A stretch of DNA of 64,000 bases from Diphasiastrum complanatum (taxonomy: Eukaryota; Streptophyta; Lycopodiopsida; Lycopodiales; Lycopodiaceae): assembly GCA_029204225.1 (NCBI GenBank), contig CM055096.1:74098919-74162918 (forward strand). The letters are read 5' to 3'. Below are positions 1-10,376 of this stretch, one piece after another (the stretch's first letter is position 1; each line of letters begins with the position of its first letter). Position numbers and translations under genes: made by a program. Under the pieces are notes generated by a model. That model saw only the letters and a list, made by a program, of their open reading frames with translations, did not search any database and had not been told where the DNA came from.

Positions 1-816
1 CAGGGGGAGCTCTCTATTTCCTAACCTTCATCAACGACTTTTCTTGAAGGACTGCAACCTACTATCTAAAGAACACATCCGAAGCATTCAAGTTCTTCAT
101 GCAGTTCAAGGTGTTTGTAGAAAACCAGACCCAGAGGAAGATCAAGACTCTACACACAGATGGAGGGGGAGAGTACATCTCCACAAAATTCAAGGAGTTT
201 TCCAAGGCCAACGAGATACTTCAACAATATACAACTAGCTACTCACCTCAGTCCATTGGTGTAGTTGAGCAGAAGAACCGGACACTCATCGAAAGTGCCA
301 AGAGCATGATGGCCCATGTCTCTCTTCCAAATAAATTCTGGGCAGAAGCTGTTAGTACAACTGCCTATTTACATAACCATCACCAAAGCCCTGAACGACA
401 AGACACCTTATGAGGTGTGAACAGGATCAGAACCATCACTCAAACATATTCGAGTGTTTGGATGCATCACTTTCGTTCAGATCTCCGAGGATCCAAGAAG
501 AAAGCTAGATGACAAGAGCTAGAAGATGATCTTCATCGGTTATTCCCCAGACCACAAGACATACAAACTCTACAATTTGGATACCGAGAATGCATTCACC
601 AGTAGAGATGTCATTTTCGTGGAAGACCAATTCATCGACCAAAAAGAGAAAGTTGCTGATAATTCTGACTCACGGATCGAACAACTAGTCAATTTCAATC
701 CAGGGAGTCAACTGCAGAATCTCGATGTTGACTCTGATAATGAGTCAGAACCTCAACGAGTCAACCCACATCAGAGGACCAAAGTTCAACCCAGAAGGTC
801 AAACAGGTCCAGATAG
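1..816 (+). pseudogene. Copia integrase fragment (element 1)
   Basis: Frame-shifted integrase remnant. In one frame I read a D-containing G-G-G-E-Y-I-S motif (the DGGGEY segment that carries the second catalytic Asp), then S-Y-S-P-Q and V-V-E-Q-K-N-R-T (third catalytic Glu region), then the K-F-W-A-E-A helix. A second frame from 526 holds the post-integrase segment with F-I-G-Y and S-R-D-V-I-F-V-E-D-Q-F, followed by an acidic linker. Stops fall near 416 and 519. The first catalytic Asp lies outside or at the left edge. Integrase would insert the element cDNA; this copy cannot. Confidence 0.8.
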
Positions 817-879
817 CCTTCATCCAGATTTATGGATGATCTAGCCTGCTACTTCGTGTAGGAACCAAACACAATTGCT

Positions 880-1400
880 CCTGATGTTGAATAGTGGAAA
901 GCAGCGATGGACACCAAATTCGATTCTCTTATGGAGAATCAAACATGAACATTCACTGAGCTGCCAAAGGATCGAAAACCAATTCCATGAAAATGGATAT
1001 TCAAGGCAAAGTACGACGCTAAAGACAGGCTAAATCGTTACAAGGCCAGGCTAGTCGCCAAAGGCTTTTTCCAGATCTCAGATCTGGATTACTCAGAAAC
1101 CTTCAGCCCAGTCTTCTAACATGCTTTGATTTGGCTACTCCTCTCCTTTGCAGCTGCAGCAAATATTGAAGTCCACCAGATGGATGTCCAGACCGCTTTC
1201 CTCAATGAAACCATCGAAGAGAAAATCTACATGACGTAGCCAGAGGGATACGAACTCAACGACAAGCAACAACACATTGTATGCAAAATCTACAAGGCAC
1301 TCTACGGGCTGAAACAGTCACCCAGAGCCTGGTTCCAAAAGATTAACGCATTTTTGATAAAGAACGGTTCATTCCAAACGTGCTGAAAAAGTATGGAATG
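880..1400 (+). pseudogene. Copia reverse transcriptase fragment (element 1)
   Basis: RT fingers and palm are recognisable from K-A-R-L-V-A-K-G-F, D-Y-S-E-T-F-S-P-V, H-Q-M-D-V-Q-T-A-F-L-N and the Y-K-A-L-Y-G-L-K-Q-S motif. Several TGA/TAG stops interrupt it (near 946, 1117 and 1237). The frame jumps at about 1378 directly to C-terminal RT sequence, so the segment that should contain the YVDD catalytic motif is absent. The product would be inactive. Confidence 0.8.
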
Positions 1401-2182
1401 GCCAACTGCAAACCCAGTCACTTTTCACTAAAGCTATCAAAGGAACAGTCTCCTCAAACTGAGGCAGAAAAGGAAGAGATGAAGTGCTACCCATTTCAAT
1501 CCACCATCGGCTCACTGATGTATGCAATGATCAGCACGCGACCATACCTTGCATATTCAGGCAGTACACTCAGCTAGTTCCTATCAAATTCAAGTGTAGC
1601 TCATTGGAAATCACTAACAAAGGTCATGAAGTACATCCAAGCAGTGATAACTCTCAGTATCTGCTACGGAGGCAGCCAACACAAACTGCCAAAATCCTTG
1701 AAGCCTACACAGATGCGGATTGGGCAAGAGATGTCGACACCAAAAAATCAACTTCTGGATTTGTATTTTTATACAACCAAGGCCCAATCTCATGGAACAG
1801 CCAGAAGCAGACCTCAGTTGTATTATCAACAACGGAATCCGAATACATAGCTGTCACAAATGCAATCACAGAGGCGATTTGGCTCAGACAACTGTTTGCA
1901 GACCTCACTCTTACACAAACACTTCCTACAACAATCTATTGTGACAATCAAAGCACAATAGCGCTTTCTCTCAATTCAAGATTTCACTCTCGAAGCAAAC
2001 ATATAGAAATCAGGTATCATTACCTTAGAGAGAAAGTGCACAGTAAGGAAGTAGAATTGATCTTCTATAGAACAAACTACATGGCAGCAGATTACTTCAC
2101 AAAAGCTTTATCAAAGGAGCAACATCTCAGATTAAATAATATGTTAAATCTGAAGTTCAAAGTTTTTCAGGATCCACATTAA
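1380..2182 (+). pseudogene. Copia RT C-terminus and RNase H (element 1)
   Basis: The C-terminal RT stretch (G-S-L-M-Y-A-M-I-S-T-R-P) is followed by RNase H. RNase H shows D-A-D-W-A, T-S-G-F-V, I-S-W-N-S-Q-K-Q, S-T-T-E-S-E-Y, C-D-N-Q-S-T-I-A-L and R-S-K-H-I-E-I-R-Y-H-Y. From about 1690 to the TAA at 2180 the RNase H frame is open and ends just before the polypurine tract, the normal end of a copia pol gene. One frameshift lies near 1580. RNase H would remove the RNA strand during reverse transcription. Confidence 0.85.
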
Positions 2183-2189
2183 GGGGGAG
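2181..2189 (+). other. Polypurine tract of element 1
   Basis: AAGGGGGAG directly after the pol stop and directly before TGTTAG. This is the expected plus-strand primer for LTR retrotransposon replication. Confidence 0.85.
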
Positions 2190-3195
2190 TGTTAGATTTT
2201 TTATGCTTAGGCTTAAGCAAATCGTTCAAGTAATGAGCATCCTAAAAACCGAAGGCCGACTTCATATTTTCGGACCTTCACATTTTTTCTTTCTTTTTTC
2301 TTAAAACATTTTTTTAGACAACTTCGCTCTTTTTCACTCCTTAGCAAAAAATGCGACACACTGGCCAAGGGGCCAGAATGCCTCAGAAACCATTCTTAAA
2401 GACACGTTCATCTTCTTCGCCTTTTTCGGCTTCTTCACTGCCTTCAGTATAAGGCTGGCCCGAATGTCTTAGAAACCATTGTTAAAGGCACCTTCGTCTT
2501 TTTTGCCTTTTTCAGCTTCTTCGCTCCCTTGAGTATAAGATTGGCCAGAATGCCTTAGAAACCATTCTTAAGGCATCTTTGTCTTTTTTCGTTGCCTTCA
2601 GTCTACAGGCGCCTTAGGAATTTACATAACTTTAGTGTAAGGGCACCTTCAAGAGTTGCAAACCTTCGGTCTAAGGGCACCTTTGGGTTTTTCAGCTTTT
2701 TCACGTTTTGCTACGTTGCCTGACTGACGTCGCCAACTTATCAGCAACCCTAAAAACAGTTGGACAACTAAATATCCCAAAGGTGGTCAGTGGTTACCAA
2801 CTTTGTACATATGCAGAGACTGGCGTAAATCATATTAAAGACTTGTAAGATATTTTGTTCCTCGACACTTGTAAATCTATATATTAGCTAATTCAAGCTA
2901 TGTAGATGTTTATTGAGTTAATTAAATTTCTCTTTCAATCAAAGTTTTTATCTGTAGCCAGCGTTATCACACTCAGGAAGCTGAAGTTATTACTTCAAGC
3001 TATTGTACTCACTGTTGATATTTTTATCATAGTGCAATTTTTGTCTCACTACTGTGTCGTTCATTTGCGCATTCTGTCTGAATTCTTCTACTTGAATAAT
3101 TCTACTGCTAACTGTTGCATTTTCGTTCCTACATGCCGCGCTCAATCCTCGAGCTTCTGCTGCCGCTCACGTGCCCCGTCGTTTTATGACACTTT
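2190..3195 (+). repeat. 3' LTR of copia element 1 (right end uncertain)
   Basis: The LTR begins TGTTAGATTT immediately after the polypurine tract. Inside, a short unit with GGCCAGAATGC...TTAGAAACCATT recurs at about 2370, 2460 and 2540, so the U3 region carries three degenerate tandem units. A TATATTAG box-like string is at about 2879. A GACTGACGTCGC string near 2721 is similar to GGCTGACGTCGC in the element 2 LTR (about 12852), supporting a shared lineage. No clear CA end with flanking target duplication was found, so the right boundary is approximate. Confidence 0.6.
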
Positions 3196-3395
3196 GTACA
3201 CTCGAGGTTGATTTGACGTCAATAGTCGTAAACTGTAGTTAACTAATCCTTTAAGTTTAGGCACTTGTTGTCATTCTTAGATATACCTCTCATCCTCTCT
3301 GTTCCTAGCTTACATGGACATATTTTGAATTGTCATTCATAGTTATACCTCTCATCCTCTCCATTCTCAACTTGTGTAGACAGATTTTGGACTAA

Positions 3396-4687
3396 TGGCT
3401 ACACATAATCAGAGACCAAGAGGAATCATTGATGCAATCAATATTTGCAATGAAAAAAATGCAGAAGGATACCAAGAATATATTGTAAATATCAATGGAA
3501 CTTGATGCATCATTCCTCAAAAGGCTCTTTTTGGAAAGAAAAGATTGGATAACATATATAGAAGCTCTTGGAAAGGCAGGATAATGGATTTCAAAGTATC
3601 ACCTGCTGGTCAATCTATCACGAAAGTTTTAGTTCAGTATGCTTATCTTCACGAAGGGCTCAACATTCAGGATTTGAATCCAAATGATAGAAGAAAATGC
3701 AATTGTAAGTATAAGATTAGTATGCACATATTCAGATTAAATTTCTTTAGTATTAGCATTTTTTTTATATTAAATTTTTCTTACGATACTTTTGTTGGTT
3801 TTGCGAATTTGTATCCATCAAATTTTGTTGATTGGCAATCATTTCAATCGATTGCAGAAATAATTGATGTCATAGAGTCAGGATTTTTTTTTTTAGGATC
3901 ACACATATATTCTTGATAAAAATGGTTTAGTAGGTAGATTAGAGCCATATTTTCTATCAGAGTTTTTGAGTGAGGAATGAATTTCTTCAGATTCAACAAT
4001 TTTAGAAAGTTTTTGATCTAGATTTTATATGGATATTCATAGTATATTAAAATGTAGCACTGCCTCAAAAAATAATAGATTAGTTGGTATCTACCTTTTT
4101 CTATTTTTGTTGATCTATTTTCCAAATGCAATGTTCGGCGAACGAAAATAATGTTTATTTGTAAGGACTTGAGTGATGAAATAATCGTCGAGTTGTTGGA
4201 TGATGGTTGAAATATGAAACAAAATCAGCAAGTTGAGTGCAGAATATGTAACTCATCAATGACATTTAGATATCACATCAAAAAACAAATGCTCACTTTG
4301 CTGCTGTATTATAGAAGATGGATAAAATGCAAAAATGAGTAGAAGCCACTTGATCAAGATTTTGAAATAAACCATCAAGAGCAGCTTCAAATAAAAGTGA
4401 AATGAAATGACAACATTCTTGCTATGGTTGAGGTTGAGGAAGATTGGTGTCTCAATCACATTCGATCAGAACTAGACATGTTACAATTCGATCTACTTCA
4501 GTACTATCAATTTCGATTGAATGGTGTAAAGGTACGTTATGCCATATGAAAATTTTTAATTTTGCTATTTCTTAGTGAACCAGTTTAACAGGATAAATGA
4601 ACTTTAACAATTTCTCTTGTGCAGGTAAGAGCAAGGCAAGAAGAGCATATAAAATGCAAAGACATAAAAACATCCATCGAAATTTGA
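3396..4687 (+). pseudogene. Unrecognised gene family X, copy 1 (decayed)
   Basis: I do not recognise this protein. It is defined by homology to copy 2 at 41497-42776. Exon 1 (3396-3704) starts M-A-T-H-N-Q and contains S-W-K-G-R-I-M-D-F-K, then S-I-T-K-V-L-V-Q-Y-A-Y-L-H, and ends at a good donor (GTAAGT). Exon 2 (about 3803-4531) starts N-L-Y-P-S-N and ends E-V-E-E-D-W-C-L-N-H-I-R with a GTACGT donor. Exon 3 (4625-4687) follows a TGTGCAG acceptor and reads V-R-A-R-Q-E-E-H-I-K-C-K-D-I to a TGA. It has an in-frame TGA at about 3503 and many stops in exon 2. The exon 2 acceptor reads GCGA where copy 2 has GCAG. All of this indicates a pseudogene. Confidence 0.6.
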
Positions 4688-5500
4688 TCCATAGAATTTG
4701 AACAACGTAATTTTTTATTATGTCATATAATTTTTTGTATACATCATGTTTGATAATATATGAACCACTCAACTTGCATATCGTTGTTAAAGCTTAGGGT
4801 CTTTATTTTCTATGATCTCTATTTCTTTGGTGGAGAACACTCTGTAATTGCAACTGGATATGAATTTTTGATAACGAGCTTTATTGTTTCTTGCCGAAAA
4901 TGTATTATCTCCATTGGGGAGATCTGCGGGCACTACAATCAGATACCAATATTGATAATGTCGTTGTGATTTCAAGATGCTTTTTTCACTACGATATCAA
5001 ATCGACTCACATCAATAGTATCTGAAATGATCATTCCTCTATGGTGCTGGAAATCAGTGGGTTTGAGCGGAAGCTGGGAGCGAGCTAGATGCATGGATCG
5101 AAAGTGCCACAACTAGCAGCAAAATAATTCAAACGAAAGATTCATTCAAATGCGTAATAGAACAATAACAGCAGTAGGACAAATCGCACTCTGATTATTA
5201 TCAACAATGAGTACAATGGCATGAAGTTATAACTTCAACTTATTGAACATGATAATGCTGATACTGATTAATAAATTAATCAGACTCGGAATTATCGGAA
5301 GAAGTTCTCTGATGAAAATTCTGAGTTTGATATACTAAAATATCTACAACTGAATTTCCTATAGTTATTACAACCGCCTGTATGTTGTAAATGCATGTAC
5401 AAAGTTGGCAGACATCAATGTAAAGTCATTGGGTCAGATTTCTAATCGACAATATACAAAGGATCAAAAATATTACACTGGGTCAAAAAATATGCTGAGG
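4688..5500. other. No supported gene
   Basis: AT-rich sequence downstream of family X copy 1. Short open stretches exist on both strands, but none has motifs, good splice sites or a homologue elsewhere in the window. Confidence 0.5.
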
Positions 5501-5501
5501 G

Positions 5502-5699
5502 TCAAATTTTTCGGGGGTCTCTGGGCCGACCCACTCTCCTTGGTGCTGCTTGATGTCTATGAGATGCAGAAGGTGGAGGACCAGATAGAGGTGGTGGTGG
5601 TGGGAGAGGTGTAGGTCGTGGTGGTGCTCCTCGTCTAGCAGCAACGTTTAATGGAACGTCGTTTGAGCTGAGCCTTGCAGTCTGCTTTGTTCGTGCCAT
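5502..5699 (-). CDS. Short ORF with histone H3-tail N-terminus
   Basis: A 65-codon ORF starts with the nine residues MARTKQTAR, identical to the N-terminus of mature histone H3 plus its Met. The next residue is Leu where H3 has Lys9, and the ORF then goes through S-S-N-D-V-P-L-N-V-A-A-R-R-G-A-P into a proline-rich segment (P-L-P-P-P-P-P-L-S-G-P-P-P-S) and ends at a TGA. No histone fold follows. A TATATAA box lies about 320 nt upstream on the same strand. In H3, R2, K4 and R8 are read by methyl-lysine and other reader proteins. Mimicry of that tail is an inference. Alternatives are the first exon of a larger transposon or host protein, or chance. Confidence 0.5.
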   Translation of the reverse strand: MARTKQTARLSSNDVPLNVAARRGAPPRPTPLPPPPPLSGPPPSASHRHQAAPRRVGRPRDPRKI

Positions 5700-6017
5700 G
5701 TATTGATTGAATGTGCAAGAATGCTTTACAAGATAGGAAGAAACAAGTAATGTGCGCGTATTGATCTTGATAGTGAGTGATTCGTGGAGTATCGATTGAA
5801 CGCATAGACAGACTTATGGCAATGCCGGAGAGGTAAGTGCGAGCACTGAATCGACATCGAAATGAAAGACTGATTGATTGAGGGTGGAGTATCAATTGAG
5901 CGTGTAGCGTAGATGATGAGAGTGATGGAGACAGCTGAATGCGCGCTGAATTGATATTAGGAGCGAGTGGGCGAGCGAACGAGGATGTTGTAAAATTTTT
6001 ACGATCGAAATGAGCGG

Positions 6018-6024
6018 TTATATA
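6018..6024 (-). promoter_or_regulatory. Candidate TATA box for the H3-tail ORF
   Basis: TATATAA on the minus strand, about 320 nt upstream of the ATG at 5699. The intervening leader contains two similar strings, GTGGAGTATCGATTGA near 5787 and GTGGAGTATCAATTGA near 5884. Assignment as a promoter rests only on motif and position. Confidence 0.3.
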
Positions 6025-6419
6025 TTTGGGAGATGGGACATGTAGCCAATCATTAATATCCTTCATTAAAATCTGTAATCAAGATTGAATATGTTTCAGG
6101 TCATGTCAACCTCGAATTCGGCGTCCATAAATTCTAGGATCTTTGGAAATTCTGAAATACTTTTGCAATTGCATTTTATAATAATAACTGCTAGGTGTCA
6201 TCTGGTGAGTGTCTTGAAATTTGTGCCCATAAATTATGGAATCTCATGCCATTTTTTGTGATGATTACCATTAAATGTGCGTGTGCTTGAATCTCATGTA
6301 TACGTATATTATTGGTCGTTCTATGACCTTATACCTTCATTATTGTTATATTTTTGTAATTGTAATTTTCACCTTTCAATCTAAATATATCTCTTATTGT
6401 GCTTCTTTACGTAATATCA

Positions 6420-6849
6420 TCGAAGTAGATTTCTTTGCTATAAGACGTGGAGGTCTTCACGAGAGATCGGCAACTGTCGGACACAAGGAGACATCCCTTG
6501 CCGATTACTTGAAAATTTTTGTAAATAACAAAATTTGTATATATCATCCGAGTTATAGTCCATTCACCGCAACCATTATAGCGACAATTAGAGCATTGTA
6601 TGTTTGCTTAGGAGGCCACAATTATGCCAAAAAAACATTTAAATTAATTTTGTTAAGAGGGATCTAGCTATCAAAATACTCGGTTATGTCCCTGAAGATA
6701 CCACAAAAAGATCATCTTCAATGGCCTTTTATTTGGGATATATAGACATGAGCAAAAAGAAAAATATACTTTTTTTAGATGCATATGAAAGGAGATTGTT
6801 CCTTCATGACAATACCATGCATTCCAAACTTAAAGATGATAAAAATTGA
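6420..6849 (+). pseudogene. Possible broken coding fragment, unrecognised
   Basis: Two adjacent open stretches in different frames look protein-like. The first (to 6667) contains R-R-G-G-L-H-E-R-S-A-T-V-G-H-K-E-T-S. The second (about 6670-6849) contains L-G-Y-V-P-E-D, S-S-S-M-A-F-Y-L-G-Y-I-D-M and L-F-L-D-A-Y-E-R-R-L-F-L-H-D. The change of frame and lack of a clear start suggest a decayed gene. I do not recognise it, and it may be noise. Confidence 0.25.
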
Positions 6850-7747
6850 AATTAAAATAGATTAGATATATATACATGTTTTCTATTGTATCAAGAGGAT
6901 CTCTCTTTTCTGATGAATTTGAATGCTTTATGAAAGCCATAATGTTTGGCGAGTTCTTAGCTTGATATTTAAATTGTGATCGTCTATAAAACCACTGGAA
7001 TAAATGAGATAAGTACCATATAATGAAATAGATTAGTACTATGTAATGTGTAACGTTGTCTTTTTCCCAATAATCATGAATAGATTTGCAACGATTTTGC
7101 AAAGACTTCATATCTTCTGATGATAGGTTTTCTTTTCTAATAACACCTATGAATTTGTCTAAGTTGTTCCACCCTTGTCCCTTTTCAACTCGATTACTTA
7201 CTTCCAGTGTTCGTGTGGCTTGAACAATTTCTTTCCAAATTCCATATCTATCTGACACTAGATTCTTTGCATGTGTGATTGGATAAGAATCTTCTTGCTT
7301 TAGCACCTCCAATTGATGGCTTATTAGAAACATTTCTTTTTTTTTTTCGGAGAATCTGTCACTTTTTTCAATGGTGACATTCCCTCTATGTAGTCCTACC
7401 TTTGAAAGGACTTCCAACCTCTTAATAGTTGCTTTAGCCACAGACTTCGGTTTTGAATTCCATGCAAGGAGAACATGCAGATAAATAAGTTTTTCAATAA
7501 TACGAACCTCAACATGCAATGTGCATATGTGAACATGTTTTAATGAAATTGGCAGCACAATTTTCATATTTAGATTTCTGCTTCTCGTGTTTAGTCGTCC
7601 CAAATTCATATTGTAGCAATCCCCTTGAATTTGAAAACTTCCATGATTTTTTAATGTAAGTTTTTCACCCTCCAAATGTTTGTTTATTATCTCGCCATAA
7701 TTTGTACATGAAGATATCCATGAAAGTATTTTATAGTCCTCTTTCAA
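6830..7747 (-). CDS. Unrecognised 305-codon ORF
   Basis: A long open frame for this AT-rich DNA; I do not recognise it. The middle (residues about 110-225) is hydrophilic and protein-like, with E-K-K-K-E-M-F-L-I-S-H-Q-L-E-V-L-K, G-I-W-K-E-I-V-Q-A-T-R-T-L-E-V and G-W-N-N-L-D-K-F-I-G-V-I-R-K. The last ~60 residues turn hydrophobic and Phe/Tyr/Ile-rich. That change, just after S-I-H-D-Y-W-E-K-D, may mark an intron entry (GTTACACA at about 7055) rather than true protein. Its neighbour at 8160-8909 is on the same strand, so both could be exons of one gene; no splice pair was established. Confidence 0.35.
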   Translation of the reverse strand: MKEDYKILSWISSCTNYGEIINKHLEGEKLTLKNHGSFQIQGDCYNMNLGRLNTRSRNLNMKIVLPISLKHVHICTLHVEVRIIEKLIYLHVLLAWNSKPKSVAKATIKRLEVLSKVGLHRGNVTIEKSDRFSEKKKEMFLISHQLEVLKQEDSYPITHAKNLVSDRYGIWKEIVQATRTLEVSNRVEKGQGWNNLDKFIGVIRKENLSSEDMKSLQNRCKSIHDYWEKDNVTHYIVLIYFIIWYLSHLFQWFYRRSQFKYQAKNSPNIMAFIKHSNSSEKRDPLDTIENMYIYLIYFNFNFYHL

Positions 7748-8159
7748 GACAAGTAGAGAAGCAAGTAATGCATGACATGTTAATAAAAAAAGACAATGTA
7801 TTCAATGCTGATAACGATCCTTAAAAAGAAAATTGAAAATCGAAAAGTATATAGGGAATACAACCAACCACCATATGTGATTTTCCGATTGAACACTAAA
7901 CGTTTGATCATTGATATCAAAAATTTTGTTCATCAAAGTGACACTCACTGCAACAAACATATAAAACTCAAATTATGTTTAATAGATTAACATGTTATCA
8001 ATTGCAAATCAAACTTAAATAACAAATACAAATCAAATAAACATATTATATAAAAACGTATTTAAATGCCCAAATCCTTTTCTTTTGATTGCCAATATGT
8101 GTAGATAAGTCATCATCATTGTCTTTTTTAAAACTTGTATATCAACACCAGATTTTAAA
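7748..8159. other. No supported gene
   Basis: AT-rich spacer between two minus-strand coding-like segments. It could be an intron if those belong to one gene, but I found no convincing donor and acceptor. Confidence 0.4.
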
Positions 8160-8909
8160 CTATCAGATCACATCTTCTCCATGGATTCTAACATATCTTG
8201 GCTTGAACCTCAAAGGCTAGTGACTGTAGCATTCAACTCTGATATAACATACTTGAATGCATCGTTTTCAGCAGTAGTGTGTTGCACATAATGAAGCAAT
8301 TGTTGATTTTCAGAGTGCAATTCTTGATTAGCAAGCTGTAACTATTGATTAAGACAAGATACGCTATGCATTCCAATATCACGCAACCTTTGACAATATC
8401 CAAGTAATCTGCTATTTCCTTCACATACAAATCTGAGAAAATGAGTTATGGACTTGAAATCTGAACACAAATTGGTAGTTAAATCTCGAGGATAAATTGA
8501 TCCATCCACCCACAAATCTATATTCTTATGATTATTTATTCTCAATTCTCTAACTATTTCAATAGCATTCTCTACAACTTTCGAATTTTTCTTAATAATT
8601 GGAATGCATTCCATAGGAAGTGCAACATGCAAATGGAACATTGCCATTGTTGATAGCTACAATACGTAAATGCTTCAAACTACAATACTTCAAATTGTTT
8701 TTTTCGGTAATCTTTATGAGAGGAGAGAGAAAGAAAGAAAAGTAAGCTTGAACCAATGATGATTTAGGATTAATGCTTCTAGTGGTTAGGGTTTCACTAC
8801 ATGGGGAATAATGTCTATGTCGTGCTGAAAAATCATCCCGCCTCATATTTCGTTGTAAGCATTGTACTCCTGCTTCAATTTTTGCAGTGAGCACACCAAG
8901 ATTTACCAT
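8160..8909 (-). pseudogene. Coiled-coil protein gene relic with in-frame TAG
   Basis: I do not recognise the family. From 8909 one frame reads M-V-N-L-G-V-L-T-A-K-I-E-A-G-V-Q-C-L-Q-R-N. A second frame from 8647 reads M-A-M-F-H-L-H-V-A-L-P-M-E-C-I-P, then V-V-E-N-A-I-E-I-V-R-E-L-R and W-V-D-G-S-I-Y-P-R-D-L, to S-C-L-N-Q and a TAG at 8342-8344. Past the TAG the same frame continues for more than 40 codons as a heptad-like, Gln/Leu-rich stretch (L-Q-L-A-N-Q-E-L-H-S-E-N-Q-Q-L-L) to a TGA near 8208. This suggests a single nonsense change, probably from a Gln codon, inside a coiled coil. The two frames may be separate exons or a frameshift. Confidence 0.4.
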
Positions 8910-9247
8910 GATACTCTTAAAGCTCTAGTCCCGAATTTTGAAACGAGCATGTAGAGAAGTTATTACATCTCATGCTTAACTAGCTAATGTCTAAAGTTAA
9001 CCATAGCAGTTAAACGTCGGGCAAGGCAGGAAACTTAGAAGATGACGACCTAAAATTACCGGTTCGCATTTTCTCTTTACATAGTTTCTTTCTAAAGTGA
9101 AATTTCTTAAAGGCCCATTTTGAGCCCATATTTCCCCTAATGCAAGCAACATTCAATAGGATGTGAAATAAAGAATTCAAAGAGGTGTAGATAGCAAAAA
9201 ACAATGGATTTTTAAAATGTGACTTTTGTACAACAATCAAAATGAAA

Positions 9248-9664
9248 CTGATGTCTACAAAGGTTCAAGTTGAGAGGATGCAATACTTGAAAGAGAGAGA
9301 TGAGCACAACAAATTGCAAAGGCAATGTTGTTGTGAATATTATCGCAATCGTGCACTATCATGTACAATGCCAGAAGAGTACTTGTGCATAATTCATGAT
9401 AAAATGGATTAAAAAAAGACATGCATGCTTAGATTATTTCCTAATCCAAAGGCAATAGTCCGAGCATTTATATTGCCGATCTCTTTAATAGGAATGCTAA
9501 CACATGGACATGGTTCAAATGGATATGGTCATTTTGCACTTGGACTTTGGAAAGGTGATTCTAACTTCACAATAGGTTCCATGGCAAAATGCTTGAGGGC
9601 TCTTGAGCTGTTCAATAAGAATTGCATGGATAATCTCCAAAACCTACACCTAGAAACAAGCTGA
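9248..9664 (+). pseudogene. Transposase-like relic (HDKMD motif)
   Basis: One frame runs from M-S-T-K-V-Q-V-E-R-M-Q-Y-L-K-E-R-D through a Cys cluster (Q-C-C-C-E-Y-Y) to E-Y-L-C-I-I-H-D-K-M-D. It meets a TAA at about 9410 and continues in the same frame with L-P-I-S-L-I-G-M-L-T-H-G-H-G-S-N-G-Y-G-H-F, then D-S-N-F-T-I-G-S-M-A-K-C-L-R-A-L-E. The pattern IxHDKMD ... LPxSxxGMxxHGHG ... NFTIGSxAKxLRxLE resembles, from memory, a DDE-type transposase-associated family of plants and fungi, where the Asp would be catalytic. I could not check this. The internal TAA and lack of flanking exons make it a relic. Confidence 0.4.
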
Positions 9665-10376
9665 ATAATAGTCGTGAGTGAATCGTGTGAGGAGGTCATG
9701 TTTGCTCAGGAACGTCTTTTTTCTTTTACGAAAAACAGTCTATGCCGATTCCAGATCTATGTATAGAAGTAAGTATCCAGAAGCCCGAAGAAAGTGTTAC
9801 CATCACACAACATGTCCCTTCAAAACCTATTTGTTTTATGCCTTACAATAGCTTGTGAAGTATAATATTATATTCATCTCACTTTAACTTCAAAAAAGAG
9901 TGCTTGCTGTGTACATACCTTGCTTGTCGTTTTTCAAAACACTATAAGAACAAAGGGATTGGAGTCAAGAACTCTAGTATCCCAAGTGAGCCATAGCTAA
10001 AGTTGTCCAGGACATAGATTACACTTTGTTTTGTCAACATTTATTCATTATGTGCATCTTCTTTGAAAAGCAGATGAATGTAGTAAAAAGATAGGTGGTT
10101 CATCGTTGTCCATCAACGATGGACTACCAAACATTATATACTGCTTATGAAATCAGTAGAGGAGCAAAGCAGCAAGCATTTCAGTGTAATTTAAGATGGC
10201 ATTCCATCGTTGTCCACTCACATATACATATCAATTCATGATCAATAGCTCATAGAGAGTTGTTTATACAAAAGCAAAGTGGTTTTTGACATTTACTAGT
10301 GTGCTATCATCATTGGCACTATTTCAACACGCTACAACACGTTGTCGACATTTTGCGTACCAACACGGGGGATCTA
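9665..10376. other. No supported gene
   Basis: Non-coding sequence between the transposase-like relic and the type A repeats. The words CATCGTTGTCCA and TTCATGATC recur, but no gene, RNA or terminal repeat was identified. Confidence 0.5.

Larger units (their letters stand above)
1..3195 (+). mobile_element. Copia element 1, 3' half with 3' LTR
   Basis: This is the 3' part of a Ty1/copia LTR retrotransposon that enters the window from the left. In order it shows the integrase core, reverse transcriptase (RT), RNase H, a polypurine tract and the start of the 3' LTR. Coding parts are broken by several stops and by an internal RT deletion, so it is dead. Its RT and RNase H sequences resemble elements 2 and 3 of this window (for example the Q-S-T-I-A-L-S and F-T-K-A-L motifs), which suggests one family. 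The right end of the LTR was not found with certainty; 3195 is a guess. Confidence 0.85.

Noticed and set aside
5635-6066. 143-codon minus-strand frame overlapping the H3-tail ORF
   Set aside because: Covers the probable promoter and leader, including the TATA box, and is Ser-rich low-information sequence; the MARTKQTAR frame is the better call.
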